A DNA stretch of 64,000 nucleotides from Enchytraeus crypticus (Eukaryota > Annelida > Clitellata > Enchytraeida > Enchytraeidae), in NCBI GenBank assembly GCA_905160935.1, contig CAJHZI010000515.1, positions 142,501 to 206,500 on the forward strand, read 5' to 3'. The notes beneath the pieces are model-generated. The model was given only the letters and a program-made list of their open reading frames with translations. It was not told where the DNA came from and ran no database searches. Position 1 is the first letter of the stretch. Each line of letters starts with the position of its first letter. This document shows positions 36,571-47,247 of this stretch, in pieces. Both the position numbers and the translations under genes were made by a program.

Positions 36571-36674
36571 GTCTCTAGGATTGGACTAGCTACATAGTCT
36601 ACAATTCGAAAATCTGCCTGTTGACGGAGTTACTTCTAAATCTGATTAAAGTGGATGATTATAAAACAGATAAT

Positions 36675-36775
36675 TTATAATAATAATAATAATAATAATA
36701 ACAATAATAATAATAATAATAATAGTAATAGTAATAATAATAATAATAATAGTAATAATAATAATAATAGTAAAG
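36675..36775. repeat. (AAT)n microsatellite
   Basis: AAT run forming the tail of the LINE-C 3' end that follows on the minus strand. The poly-N frame here is a translation of it. Confidence 0.95.
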
Positions 36776-36900
36776 CTTTAACGTCCGTTTCCTCATACAA
36801 GAATGACGCCAGGGACGTCAGACCATCACATGTCACTACAAATCGATTCACCCCAAGCGATCTGAAAAAAGCATGTGCTGACGAGAAAGAAAAAAATAAA
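36776..36900 (-). mobile_element. LINE-C 3' end
   Basis: 'taacgtccgtttcctcata', 'gccagggacgtcag', 'cactacaaatcgattcacc' match the LINE-C 3' end at 45103-45230. Confidence 0.8.
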
Positions 36901-37541
36901 TATAGTACTAATAAATAAAATAAATAAAAAATAAAAAACTAATAAATATTAGTTAAATAGCGATTTCAGATCTAATTATAGATTAATGGAATTGTTACTA
37001 CTGAATGTGATGCTAACTTGTGACTATACATATTTGATGGGTATCAATTTGTTAATGTAATTGCAGTGCGTATAAAGAAATTATAGAAATGAGATATTTA
37101 AATTGTGTCCAGAATCGACATTTCATTTCTACATACTTAAATTAACTAAACAATTAATGTTTAGTTATTCATTTTTAGTTTATTGATTGAGTGTATGCTT
37201 GCGTCTAAATTTTTTTCAGCGCTACTTGTGTGTTTACTTGTATGATTGTATTGTAGTTTGTTTCTTGTCTTGCTACCTGAGTGGTGAAAAAGTTATATGT
37301 CAGTGTTACTATTTATGTCTTTTACCTCTTTTTACTAAAATTTCTAATGCTAAGTTACGTAAGTGGAGCGACATCACGAAGGCTTGATAGTGTAAATCAA
37401 TTGTAAAGTATTTATTCATTTAATATTTACATTTTAACCAGAAATGTAAAAATTTATTTACTAGATCAGTAACATAATATTCGCATCCATATTTCACCTA
37501 CATAGATTTATATTAATAATAATAATTTATATAATCATAGA

Positions 37542-37805
37542 ATGTCTCAATAGCGCAATGGTTAAGGGTGTAGATAAAGTCATGTAAGTTTTAAATGACA
37601 GACCCTGAGGTGAATTGAACTCTCGTGGGTTCGAATCCCAGCCGCGCTGATCTGAGAGTAAAATCTCGGACATTCACTGGACTGGCTACACGGAAAATGG
37701 ACTAAATTGCCTAACGAATATAACATGTGGTATAAAAAGTGATAGATATCAACATAGTTGATCATTTCACTATAATGTGTGTTATTATTATTATTATTAT
37801 TATTA
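37542..37805 (+). mobile_element. SINE-2 copy (reference copy), just upstream of gene 1
   Basis: Plus-oriented and nearly complete: 'tcaatagcgcaatggttaag' (A-box region), 'gtgggttcgaatcccagc' (B-box), 'cggacattcactggactgg', the 3' hairpin ATCAAC-ATA-GTTGAT at 37748-37762, then 'tcatttcactataatgtgtg' and (TTA)n. It ends about 40 bp upstream of the gene 1 start codon. The paralogous place upstream of gene 2 is empty. Confidence 0.9.
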
Positions 37806-37845
37806 TATTCTATCTACTTAGATTTCAGTGACTGAAGCTGGAAAG

Positions 37846-38947
37846 ATGTCATCAACTGATGGTCAGTCAAAGGAAGAGCAAGACAGAGATCTGGAATGTT
37901 CCATATGTTTGTCTCACTTCGTGAAGCCCAAGCAGCTTCCATGTCTGCACAGCTTCTGTCAGGGTTGCCTGGAGAACTACTGTGATCATCGGAAAGATGG
38001 GATTCCTTGTCCCCTGTGTAAGGTGGAGTTTAGTTTGCCACCTGATGGTGTCAACTCATTGGAGGATAATGAGCTGATATGTAGACTTCTTCAAGGAAAA
38101 TTGAAAGAAGATGGAAAGAGTTCAAACCTGTGTGAACTATGCATGGATATAGGAGAGGAGTCTGAAGCAGAATCTTTCTGCCTGGAATGTCGCCAGAGTT
38201 TGTGTCGTCGATGCAGGATGATACACGCAAAGGCCAAATGTAGCAGTCATCATAAGATCGTAGGCTACGATGAGAAACCAACCGATGAAGAGTTGCAAAA
38301 GTTGGCATCGAGTTTCTGCAGCAATCATAGTAACAAAGAAATTGAACTGTACTGCAGTGATTGTAGGATGTTCATATGTGTTTTATGTCATGCTACCGAG
38401 CACAACAAACACATTTGTAAAGTTACAGCTGATGCAGCTAGAGAGGTAAAAGAACTATCAGAAAAAAGCAGAGACAGGATTCTAAAATGTCGTTCAGAGG
38501 CAACTGAAAGATTTCAGAGACAGTTGACACAAAATGAAGATTTCTTGATAACAATTGCAATAAAGGAATCAGATGTCAGAGAAAGGCTGACTAAAATTCG
38601 TAATTATCTACATGAATACGAATCTGAGATGATAAATAAGCTGGAAAGTGTAAAGATAGCAAAGCTGAAGGAAATGGAAAACGATAAAGACGCCAGGGAG
38701 CGATATTTTGCAGGTATTGATGATTATCTTTCATACAGCCGGATGACAACTGATCAAGGAACATATTTTGAGATAATAAGAGCTGCAGACTATCTGAACA
38801 AGAAAGCCGAGGAGTTGATCAACGATCACAAAGATAGAGAGAAACACAAGAGTGTGAGAATTGAGAACTTATATTTCGCAGGACATACCGACGTATCTCT
38901 TAAAGATATACAAAAACTTGTTGGGCGACTAATACATTCCTCTGCTG
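37846..38947 (+). CDS. TRIM-like gene 1, exon 1: RING, B-box1, B-box2, coiled coil
   Basis: This exon encodes the N-terminal 367 residues of a tripartite-motif protein. A C3HC4 RING finger uses C18, C21, C33, H35, C38, C41, C55 and C58. B-box1 spans C96 to about H136. B-box2 runs from C158 to C191, with H161, C170, C173, C178, C181, H186 and H189 visible. A charged coiled coil follows at about 195-290. The ATG at 37846 is chosen because MSST.GQSKEEQDRD aligns with gene 2; the frame continues upstream only from a GTG. A 'tttcag' at 37822-37827 could be an acceptor for an untranslated first exon. The exon ends in a consensus donor, G|GTAAGT at 38948, phase 1, and joins exon 2 at 40236 to give a 674-residue protein. 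TRIM RING domains usually act as E3 ubiquitin ligases; that role is inferred here. The exon is nearly identical to gene 2 exon 1 for its first 570 bases. Confidence 0.92.
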
Positions 38948-39204
38948 GTAAGTGAACTCTGTTGTCATTATAGGTTTCTTCACTTCAATTGACATCTGAC
39001 CTGAGGTCGTTTGACAGCGAAGGCTGTGCCTCCAGAACAGCATCCTATGAAAAACAGCAAATATAAAAATATTTACTCTTGCACTAAAACATAAGATTAT
39101 TGATTTTATAAAAGCCTAAGTATACTATATTTTCCAAAAATAACTGCAAATACATGTACATATGTGAATCACGTTATATACTGTGTGGATCTCATGTACA
39201 TGTT

Positions 39205-39370
39205 AATTAATATGAGTTAATCTTTGAATCATCAAACATACTTAATCTCGGTCTGTCTCTGCCTCTATTTTCTTCCATTCTGCCTTCTATGACCTCTTTT
39301 AGCAGACTTACCCCCCTGAGAATGTGTCCTATCCAACACGTCTTCCTTTTTCTTAATACATTTATTAAGA
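39205..39370 (-). mobile_element. LINE-L fragment in gene 1 intron
   Basis: 'aatctcggtctgtctctgcc', 'tctatgacctcttttagcag' and 'ttcttaatacatttatta' match the LINE-L piece at 5600-5765. The 3' terminus is missing. Confidence 0.75.
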
Positions 39371-39734
39371 AAAATATTTTTTATATAGGTTATTATATAT
39401 ATAATCTTATCGTCCCTGTCATTGCCTTAAGGCGAGGAACCGGACGTATTTATATATTATATAATTTGTATTTATTACTGATTCGTATATTTCTTGCAAT
39501 TATTCTTAACCTGTTTCTTAAACAACTTATCCGATAAGCAAGAGGTCAGCGGTTCAAATTCCATTTGAGGAGTCTCTGACAATATCACTGTGCTACCATT
39601 TCTGATCGTAAATTTAGTCATTTTGTGGATGCATATCATATATAGATTAGAGAATATTCTCCTCAATCAATACATATTCATATTGTTCTATGAAATCTAT
39701 CCACTATATGCATTGGTTGCGTTATTTATGAATT

Positions 39735-40000
39735 AAAAACAGTTTATCCAGGGTCTGGATACGAATAGACTTTCTCCACTCCTCTCTCTCTCCTAAACCA
39801 TATCATCAGCCAATCTTCTGCTCAATCCCTTCTATTCATTAGATAAAATTTTGTACGAATTTCTGGATCAAGTCGCTCACCAACCGAATGCCCTTTCTGA
39901 CGTTGATTTGGATTTTAATGCTTGAGTAAACTACGACACGTGCATGGGCAGTCACCGGTTGGTCCATTCTTCAGACATTCCGGACACCACATGGGTAAAA
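39735..40000 (-). mobile_element. SINE-R copy in gene 1 intron
   Basis: On the minus strand it shows the SINE-R order. 'agtttatccagggtctggat' is the shared RTE-like end, and 'cgaatgccctttctgacgtt' and 'aaactacgacacgtgcatgg' are the middle and head. Confidence 0.75.
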
Positions 40001-40235
40001 TTGAACTCGGAAATCAATCTAAACGAAAATAAATTAGGGAAAAGATGAAAAAATGAATTAAACTCAGATTTTTTAAATGAGTATCTTTACTTGAATTAGA
40101 CTAATTCTGTGCACGTCTTCAGATCTAATATGAAATATAATTATATCAATTCAGCTGTATATGGAGTAATGCCATCTAAAGTAATTATATTGTTTTAGCT
40201 AAAATTTTATTAGTCTATTTCTTTGAATGTTTTAG

Positions 40236-41158
40236 ACTTAGAATCAGTCATAAATTCTCGTTGCACGGTTAATACACTAGGGAGTTCTAGTCCACGTGAA
40301 GTCACTGGAATAGCAGTCGTGGATGATGAGATCTTTGTGGTAAGGAGTAATCAGTGGAATAATCAATTGAATTATCTATGGGATAATCAAGTTGAAGTGT
40401 ATGATTCACACGGCCTGGCTGAGTCACGCTCTATAAAAGTAAGTGGCATGAGTTCACCACAAGGCCTGACAGGCTGTTCCAAGAACAGGGCACTATTCAT
40501 TTATAGTCTCTGTGTTGTTGATAAGAAAAATCAAGGAATACACTCTTATGATATACGTAGAATTGACATCACAACCGAATCCAGCACCTGCTGGAAGATG
40601 AGAGAGAACTACACACCGCTGGGTCTTTCAATGACAGCAGAGCACACGCTGCTGGTTACTGTGTGTGATAGAAGTGCATACGGAGTGGTAGAATACTCGA
40701 GAGAAGGGCAAGCGATTCGTGAGATAAGATTTGATATTGCGATTCGTGAGAAAAGATGTGATATTGCATCTGTTCGACATACTGTACAACTGTCAAATGA
40801 TCAGTTCATCATTTCTTGCCGTGATAAGTCTGACTCTAAGCTTGTCAGAGTCTATTTGATCAACGGTAAAGGTCAGGTCATAAAATCTAACGTATTGGAG
40901 GGAAAGCGTGGTGCTGGTTACAGCAGTGTAGCCGGCCCTGCCTCATTGACTCACGATAATGATAGGAAACATATGTTCTTACTATGTACAGATAGCATTG
41001 TATTGCTGGATGCTGAACTCAATATTCTTGGTCAGTTTTATGAATCATCCAATGGGAGTTTTCTATCGAGTCTTCACTTCGACTCGTCGACATGTCGGCT
41101 GTTGGTGGGTTTATGGAGCAGCAACAATAGTCAGCTCTTAGTCATCAGTCCTGCTTAA
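40236..41158 (+). CDS. TRIM-like gene 1, exon 2: beta-propeller (NHL-like) domain
   Basis: This exon supplies the C-terminal 307 residues or so. Repeated short strands of propeller type are visible: VTGIAVVDDEIFVV, VEVYDSHGL, GLSMTAEHTLLVTV, GVVEYSREGQ, RVYLINGKGQVI, HMFLLCTDSIVLLDAELNIL and a closing LLVGLW..LLVIS. They suggest a six-bladed fold like the NHL domains at the C-terminus of TRIM2/TRIM3/TRIM71 relatives, though blade sequences are diverged. The start is set by the acceptor TTTTAG at 40230-40235, which completes a GAC codon with exon 1. The stop is TAA at 41156. Compared with gene 2 it has about 30 extra bases coding for N, Q and W-rich residues near the first blade. Propeller domains bind RNA or protein targets in related families; the target here is unknown. 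Confidence 0.88.
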
Positions 41159-41357
41159 CAATAAGCTCTTCATGTTACAGAAATGTATCTAACTCTTCAG
41201 TTGACTAAAAGCAAACACGTTAAAGTGATAAATTATACGAATTGAGAGCCACGATTTGTATAAACCTAATTAGATCTGTGGTATTGTAATCAATATTCAG
41301 TCCTTGGTGATCCGATCTATACGGTTGGCCCAAAGTACATATTGTTTTTGCATACGG

Positions 41358-41500
41358 CTGGAGACAGTGGCGATATCGGTAAGATACTAGACCGCGGTTC
41401 AATATGTGCGGGGTTCTAATCCTAGGCTCGCCCGTCACTGACATCGCTTTCGAGTGAGGAAACTGACGTTAACCTTAGCCTTATCAGCTTTACATACAAT
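41358..41500 (+). mobile_element. SINE-1 copy downstream of gene 1
   Basis: 'cagtggcgatatcggtaaga', 'ggggttctaatcctaggc' (B-box with one change), 'cgtcactgacatcgctttcg', 'agtgaggaaactgacgttaa'. It has no counterpart downstream of gene 2. Confidence 0.85.
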
Positions 41501-41584
41501 CTGTTATTGTTTTCACTGTGAACTTTTCATCTACGTACAGGTTTATTTCGTCACCAGCTATTCTCATACAATTGTTTTATGTTA

Positions 41585-41832
41585 ATAATAATAACACACA
41601 TTATAGTGAAATGATCAACTACGTTGATATCTATCACTTTTGTTAACACATGTTAAATCCGTTAGGCAATTTTGACCAGTTTCCATGTAGCCAGTCCAGT
41701 GAATGTCCGAGATTTTACGCTCAAGTCAGCGCGGCTGGGATCGAACCCGCGAGGTTTCAATTCACCTGAGGGTATGTCATTTAAAATTTCATGACGTTAT
41801 CTACACCTCTAACCATTGCGCTACTGAGACTT
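41585..41832 (-). mobile_element. SINE-2 copy, unit 1 only
   Basis: 'gatcaactacgttgatatc' (3' hairpin), 'ccagtccagtgaatgtccga', a B-box with one base lost ('gggatcgaacccgcg'), and 'cctctaaccattgcgctact'. In unit 2 the flanks meet at about 56085-56100 without it. Confidence 0.85.
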
Positions 41833-43292
41833 CAATTTGTTACTGTGCGACTTCTCAGTAATCTCTCAAACCTTACTCACCTATCAGATGTCTCAACGTA
41901 TATATACGTATTCGCCAGTGATGGGACGAGCCAAGACATGTCTTGTCTCGAGACAGTACCGAGAAAGTATTTTACTGTCTTGGTTTTGCGGGCCACTGTC
42001 TTGGTAATGCAAAAACTGTCTGGGTCCCAACATTGCGTTCGGGTCTGGAAATACACATGAAGTTTTCTCTTTGGTTTGTCTATTTTAAGCTACCGTCACT
42101 TAAATATATCCTACTATTTCTTTATCTCTATGTAAAAATTGAAATAAATGGAGACTTCAAGAGAGGATTTTAAGGACTTGGTAATTATTGTAAGAATTAG
42201 ATTCACAATATTATTATATGTAAGAATTAGATTTGAAACTTTGCCTGTGTTTTTATTTTTTCTAATTACAAGCTTGTTGAGTCATACTTTGCAGCTGTTA
42301 ATTCGTTTAGACTTTAATAATAGCAATATTATGAGCGTATACATGTAATTTACTGTAACAGTTCTCTTTTAACTTAATGAGCATTACAATTTGATGTCGA
42401 TGGTGATTGCTTATTAGGATATAGGGGCCATATAAACGTAAGGAGTTGCTCTATTGTTAGGATACACTGTCACTTTTCGGATATTCTATCAGATGTTCAG
42501 TCAAATGGCAGGTTCAAAGTATATATTCCTAAGTGTAGGTTCAAAGTGTAGGCCTATATTCCTCCTAATAATTTGCTTCCTCGCACCGTTAAGATCACTG
42601 CATCTATCACATAGTAAATCTATTCAGAGAAGACTATGCTTTATCCTACGTTTCTATTATGCTTTATCATACTTCAATTGGTTATACCTTAAAATATGAT
42701 TTCTGAGGTAGCTTTTCTCGTCCTTCCCATATCTTGTTCGTGACGAGAATTTACGACACGCGCAGTTTACTGTTGGTCTATACTTCAACGACTGGGAAGC
42801 ACTGAACATTTTTGTAACAATTGCAATAAAATCAGATTAAAACGCGTAAGAAGATTACATAAAGAATTAGGTAACCACACTTAATTGGAATAGAATTGGA
42901 AATGAACAAAGTAATAATTTAATTGATCAGCAATTAGCAGAAGACATGATTAATTATCACTGAAAAAATTAAGTTTACATTCTACTCTACATGTACTAGC
43001 TATCAGTGAAGTGGCTTTCCAGAGTGCTCACTAGTCAGACTGTTTCTTCTTGGTGTTAGTATCTGCCCGCCAATGCTGGACAGTCTCTCAATTGCCGCAC
43101 AAGATGAAAGGCTTGTCTTATCAGAGCAAAATCATGCTTCACAAGCAGTGGTTAAAGTGAGGGGAAGCGCATGGGAACTCTGTTTCCATAGCTCTCATTT
43201 ATCTGAGCTCTGTTCTCCTTATAAGAGCGCATATGTGATACTAGGAGATCTGCAACTGCATTACAGCAGGTCTGAAAAATTTGGACCGTACC
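41833..43292. other. Duplicated intergenic sequence of unit 1
   Basis: It aligns in blocks with 56205-57860. Several short frames (41791-42699, 43073-43306) are not conserved as frames between the two units, so I do not call them genes. Confidence 0.6.
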
Positions 43293-43575
43293 TAGCGCTA
43301 ATGTGACTAGCGCTACTGTAACTAGCGTTACTGTAACTAGCGCTAATGTAACTAGCGTTACTGTAACTTGCGCTACTGTAACTAGTGCTACTGTAACTAG
43401 CGATACTGTAACTAGCGCTACTGTAACTAGCAATATACTGTAGCTAACTACTGTACTAGCGTTACTGCTATTAGTTGCTACTTTTTCTAGCGCTTCTGTA
43501 GCTAGCGCTACTGTAACTAGCGCTGCTGTAACTAACGTTACTGTAACTAGCGCTTCTGTAGGTAGTTGCTATCAC
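43293..43575. repeat. 15-bp minisatellite, about 18 copies
   Basis: The unit is 'actgtaactagcgct'. Its paralogue in unit 2 (57865-57975) has only about 8 units. Confidence 0.92.
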
Positions 43576-43629
43576 GCAGTGTATAAAGCGCCCTCTGACC
43601 AGGATGACCGCCTGAATGATCGTATCAGG

Positions 43630-43775
43630 CGCATATTGAATCAGTGGCGATATTGGTAAGATACCCGACCGCGTATCTGTATGGACGGTATTCAAATTCC
43701 AGACTCTCCCATCACTGACATCGCTGTCAAGAGATCAAAGTGAAGTCAGCTTCTGCTTTAGCCTTCTTTTTACCT
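43630..43775 (+). mobile_element. SINE-1 copy shared by both duplicated units
   Basis: 'cagtggcgatattggtaaga', 'gtattcaaattccagac' (damaged B-box), 'cccatcactgacatcgctgt'. The orthologous insertion is at 58045-58190, in the same orientation and at the same place relative to the 15-bp minisatellite. Confidence 0.8.
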
Positions 43776-44050
43776 GTCTTTTGCAACAATATAGTTTCTA
43801 CTTTGCGTCTATAAGCTTAATTTCAAATAAGAACTTGTAGGTCTATATGCTTTAGTTTAGCTTTTCGAAAATCAGCTCTTAGATCCGATCACGCGTCGTT
43901 GTAGACCTCGTTGTTTTGTTTTATAAACAAAAGTCATGGTGATAGGCCAGTGCTTAGAGGCGTACCAGCTTGAACAGCCTTCTACCTAACACAAAGTGTG
44001 TAGACCTATCGGTCATACGGTACAAACGTTTGTGTAGTACACGCTATCTA

Positions 44051-44222
44051 ATGGGTTTATGTACTAGCTAGTACCAAGTAATATGTCTACAGCTCAACAT
44101 ACTAGCTAACATTAGGCAATATTTTTATATAGTAGCTAGTATTACCTAGTATGTTATATAGGCCTACTAACCAGTATTAACTTGTTTGTTTTGAATCAGC
44201 GAGAATTAACATCATGTTATAT
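44051..44222. other. Short AT-rich stretch past the end of unit 1
   Basis: It contains the palindrome 'gtactagctagtac' and related 'actagcta' words. Nothing else. Confidence 0.5.
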
Positions 44223-44425
44223 ATTCTCTCCCTTAGTGCACTGCCAACTGGAAGGTCCATGTTATATAACGCCTCCACTCTTCTCTGTCTTCCGCCTTCC
44301 TCTTCATTTCCACATATGAGTGGGTCTTTAAATCATCTAACATACCTAATCTCGGCCTGCCCCTGCCTCTTTTTCCTACCAGTCTACCTTCTCTGACCTC
44401 TTTTAATAGACCTTCCCCCATTAGA
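44223..44425 (-). mobile_element. LINE-L 3' fragment with readable C-terminus
   Basis: The minus-strand frame 44233-44421 reads GKRGRGRPRLGMLDDL then EMKRKAEDREEWRR, the basic C-terminal signature of LINE reverse-transcriptase proteins (RTE-like class). It ends with the 3' signature and a short CT run. Confidence 0.8.
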
Positions 44426-44664
44426 AATATATATTAGTTATATATTAGCAAGCATTTAATTGGCTGAAGGAAAATTCATTTCTAATATACTACACTGGAT
44501 AGACTAGATGTGTACAGGTCCTCTCTTAAACATTAGGTAAAACACATTAACTCATTTTCATAATTCACTGATTATTAAACAAAATTAAGGACGAATCATT
44601 TACACTTTTACAAATGACAGACGTAAATGACTGAGAGCAAACTTCTATACAACGGTATAAAGTA

Positions 44665-44725
44665 AAAATAATAATAACAATAATAATAATAATAATATTA
44701 ATAATAATAATATTAATAATTTCAG
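44665..44725. repeat. (AAT)n microsatellite
   Basis: AAT trinucleotide run. Confidence 0.95.
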
Positions 44726-45062
44726 TCACAGCCGGTGGAGCTGCTGTTCATGCCGCCTCTAGGAAGTTGGATAAATACCGTGATCTGTCCTTAGGATATG
44801 AAGTTGTTCCGGTGGCCATTGAAACCATGGGCACGATGAATCCCGAAGGAGCTGATTTTATGAATTGCATAGGCAGACTTATTGCAGAGCAAACCGGCGA
44901 TAAGCGAGAGACTTCTTTTCTTTGGCAAAGGCTTTCCATGACTTTGCAAAGATTTAATGCAGTCTGCTTCAATAATTCTTTTAAGCCGTTTGATGACCTC
45001 GAGTAGCCGGGCGGCGATTCAGCACGTATTGCTTGAATCGTTTTTATCAAACCCCAGGGTAA
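44724..45062 (+). mobile_element. Element D: retroelement-type ORF C-terminus
   Basis: One frame is open for about 95 codons to TAG at 45004. It reads AAVHAASRKLDKYRDL, VVPVAIETMGTMN, GRLIAEQTGDKRE, WQRLSMTLQRFN. I recall this arrangement (basic K..KY, then the VE/IET.G block, then QR.S...QR.N) from the C-termini of reverse-transcriptase-bearing ORFs common in invertebrate genomes, possibly an endonuclease domain. The family assignment is inferred from memory of the pattern. No catalytic RT motifs are in the window, so this is a 5'-truncated piece. The 3' untranslated end 'aaaccccagggtaaaag' meets the LINE-C tail. Confidence 0.6.
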
Positions 45063-45084
45063 AAGAAATAATAATAAAAATAAA

Positions 45085-45715
45085 TAAATAAAATAATAAT
45101 AATAGAGGTTTAACTTCCATTTCCTCATACAAGGATAATGTCAGGGACGTCCCCCATCACATGTCACTACAAATCGATTCACCCCAAACGATCAGAAAGA
45201 AAACACATGCTGAAGAGAAAGAAGAAGATCCTAAACAGTGCCGGTCCGGAGATAAAAAAACAGTCAGGCAAGATGTAATATAATCTATGGTGGGAAGAGA
45301 TGTGTTTTCAACTTTCAACGGAAAGTGGAAGTAGTACATGTAGAACATGAGCGAAGATCAGGAGGCAGAGAGCTCCAAACAGTAGGAGCGGAGAAAATGA
45401 ACGTCTACCTAACGAGGTGTGAATATTAGGAATTTTGAGCAGTTTCGTATCGGAAGAACGAAGCTTACGAGAAGGTTGATATTGGATTAGGAGATCAGAA
45501 ATGTAAGAAGGTTTATCAAAAAGGAGAGTTTTGAAAGTTAAAAGATCAATTTTATACTTAATTCTTTGAACTATAGGAAGCCAATGAAGGTTATTAAGCA
45601 GGGAACTAGATGTGGCCTGAAGCCTCGAGGACCGACAGACAACACGTGCTAGAGTATTCTGAACGCGTTGCAAACGCATGAGAGAAGAAGAAGGTAAACC
45701 ATAAGTAAATATAAT
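45085..45715 (-). mobile_element. LINE-C (L2/CR1-type) RT C-terminus and 3' end
   Basis: The minus-strand frame 45308-45679 reads RLQRVQNTLARVV, LHWLPIVQRIKYKI, LTFKTL, PSYISDLL, SRKLRSSD. That is the highly characteristic region after the RT domain in L2/CR1-type non-LTR retrotransposons. The 3' untranslated part ends 'tgaggaaatggaagttaaac' plus (TTA)n. It is 5'-truncated; the frame decays after the SLGRRSFS block. Confidence 0.88.
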
Positions 45716-46130
45716 AATAATAATATAACAATAATTATGTTAAAACAGTAAGACTATAGTTCTTCTAATTCCGCTATATCTATTAAATTACAAATAACTT
45801 CAAAATAACTTCTTTTAACTTAACATTAAATTTGAAATGTTCACACCTAAACTTGACTATTTTAATGTCTTAGACGATAGCTTGCTATCAGCTGTTCAAT
45901 TCAACTTCTTCGTTCTGTTGTAAAGTGTCTACTGATTAAATACTGACCTGATTTGACAGTTACTGCACACTTCGAAGTCTCTGAAGAGATCCTACCCTGA
46001 ACTTTATCTATAACCCCATTAAATCCTAATCTTGCTTCTCATCCTAACAATTGCCTAAATGCAAATTTTTGTAATGAAAGAAATATAAAGAATAAAGTTA
46101 TCATTGACAGGCTGGTGTTTATCTTAAGGA

Positions 46131-47004
46131 TGTAATAGTTAAGTTATATAAAGCATTAGTAAGACCTAAATTAGAATATTGCGTACAAGCGTGGAGACCT
46201 TTTTTAAGGAAGGATGTAGAATGTATGGAAAGAGTTCAAAGGAGAGCAACTAGAATGATTGCTGAATGTAGAAGTCAAAGCTATGAATCTAGATTAGATG
46301 TATTAGGTCTAATTAGTTTAGAAGATAGACATACCAGAGGGGATTTAATTCAGGTGTTTAAAATAATTAAAGGTATTGACAATATCGAATGTGGAGAAGT
46401 TTTCAAATTATCTGATTATGCTAGAACTAGAGGACATAGATTCAAAATAATAAAGGTTAGATCCAGATTTGAGGTTAGAAGAAACTTTTTCAGTCAGAGA
46501 GTTGTCAATATATGGAACGTGTTACTTCAGTATGTAGTAGAAGCAGAGTCAGTGAATGCTTTTAAGAATAGGCTAGCTAAGTATTGGAAAGAAATACATT
46601 GAATTGATAAATTGTTTGTTTGTTTTGTGTAGATAGGCTGATTAGTTGCACACCACATGAGGGTATTTGGTTTCTAGGTATTCATGAGTGTGGGTAAGGC
46701 TTGTATGTGTGTGTATGTGTGCATGTAGGTGTGGGTATGTCTGTACACATGTATGTATGTCTATGTATGTTTCTGCATATATGCGTGTATGTAATGTAAT
46801 GTATGACTATATTTTGCAAATTGCTGATTTGCCTAGTATGTAGTTATATGCATGCTTGCATATTTTTGTCTGGAAGGTCGATGTGTGTATATACAAGTGA
46901 GTGTATTCTATGTTTATATATGTAGGTGTATGTGTAATTGTGTATGTGTGTATATATTTCTGTGTATGTATATATGTATATGTGTATGTGTGTATATATG
47001 TGTG

Positions 47005-47061
<57 letters not shown>

Positions 47062-47200
47062 ATAGGTGTATATATGTACATATATGAATGTATGTGTGTA
47101 TATATATATATATGTATATGTGTGCATGTATGTATGTATGTATGTGCTTGCATGTGTATGTATGTATACGTATGTATATATGTGCTTATTTATGTGTGTA

Positions 47201-47247
<47 letters not shown>

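Larger units (their letters stand above)
38948..40235 (+). other. Gene 1 intron (1.29 kb)
   Basis: GTAAGT donor and TTTTAG acceptor, phase 1. It holds a LINE-L fragment, a LINE-C-like scrap at 39413-39447 and a SINE-R copy. The stretches 38980-39190 and 39540-39720 align with the gene 2 intron ends (49316-49460 and 53566-53750). Confidence 0.85.
35265..44050. repeat. Segmental duplication unit 1
   Basis: Blocks of this span align in order with 45925-58850. Examples: 35289-35360 with 45950-46005 ('atactgacctgatttgaca'), both exons of gene 1 with both exons of gene 2, 42139-42300 with 56473-56640, and 43900-44010 with 58295-58800. Differences are mainly mobile-element insertions on one side or the other. 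Confidence 0.9.

Noticed and set aside
36655-36918. Poly-asparagine protein
   Set aside because: (AAT)n tail of a LINE-C fragment.
37828-37845. Upstream GTG start for gene 1 (and TTG at 58909 for gene 3)
   Set aside because: Non-ATG starts; the conserved ATGs at 37846, 48174 and 58966 align across the genes.
38051-38328. Antisense frames over gene 1 (and 48379-48642 over gene 2)
   Set aside because: Shadows of the conserved RING/B-box exon; kept only because the sense exon is conserved.
45308-45679. Host gene of 123 residues
   Set aside because: Classic L2/CR1 post-RT region; 5'-truncated retrotransposon.
46225-46602. Host gene of 125 residues
   Set aside because: The sequence is a LINE reverse-transcriptase C-terminus with a LINE tail downstream.
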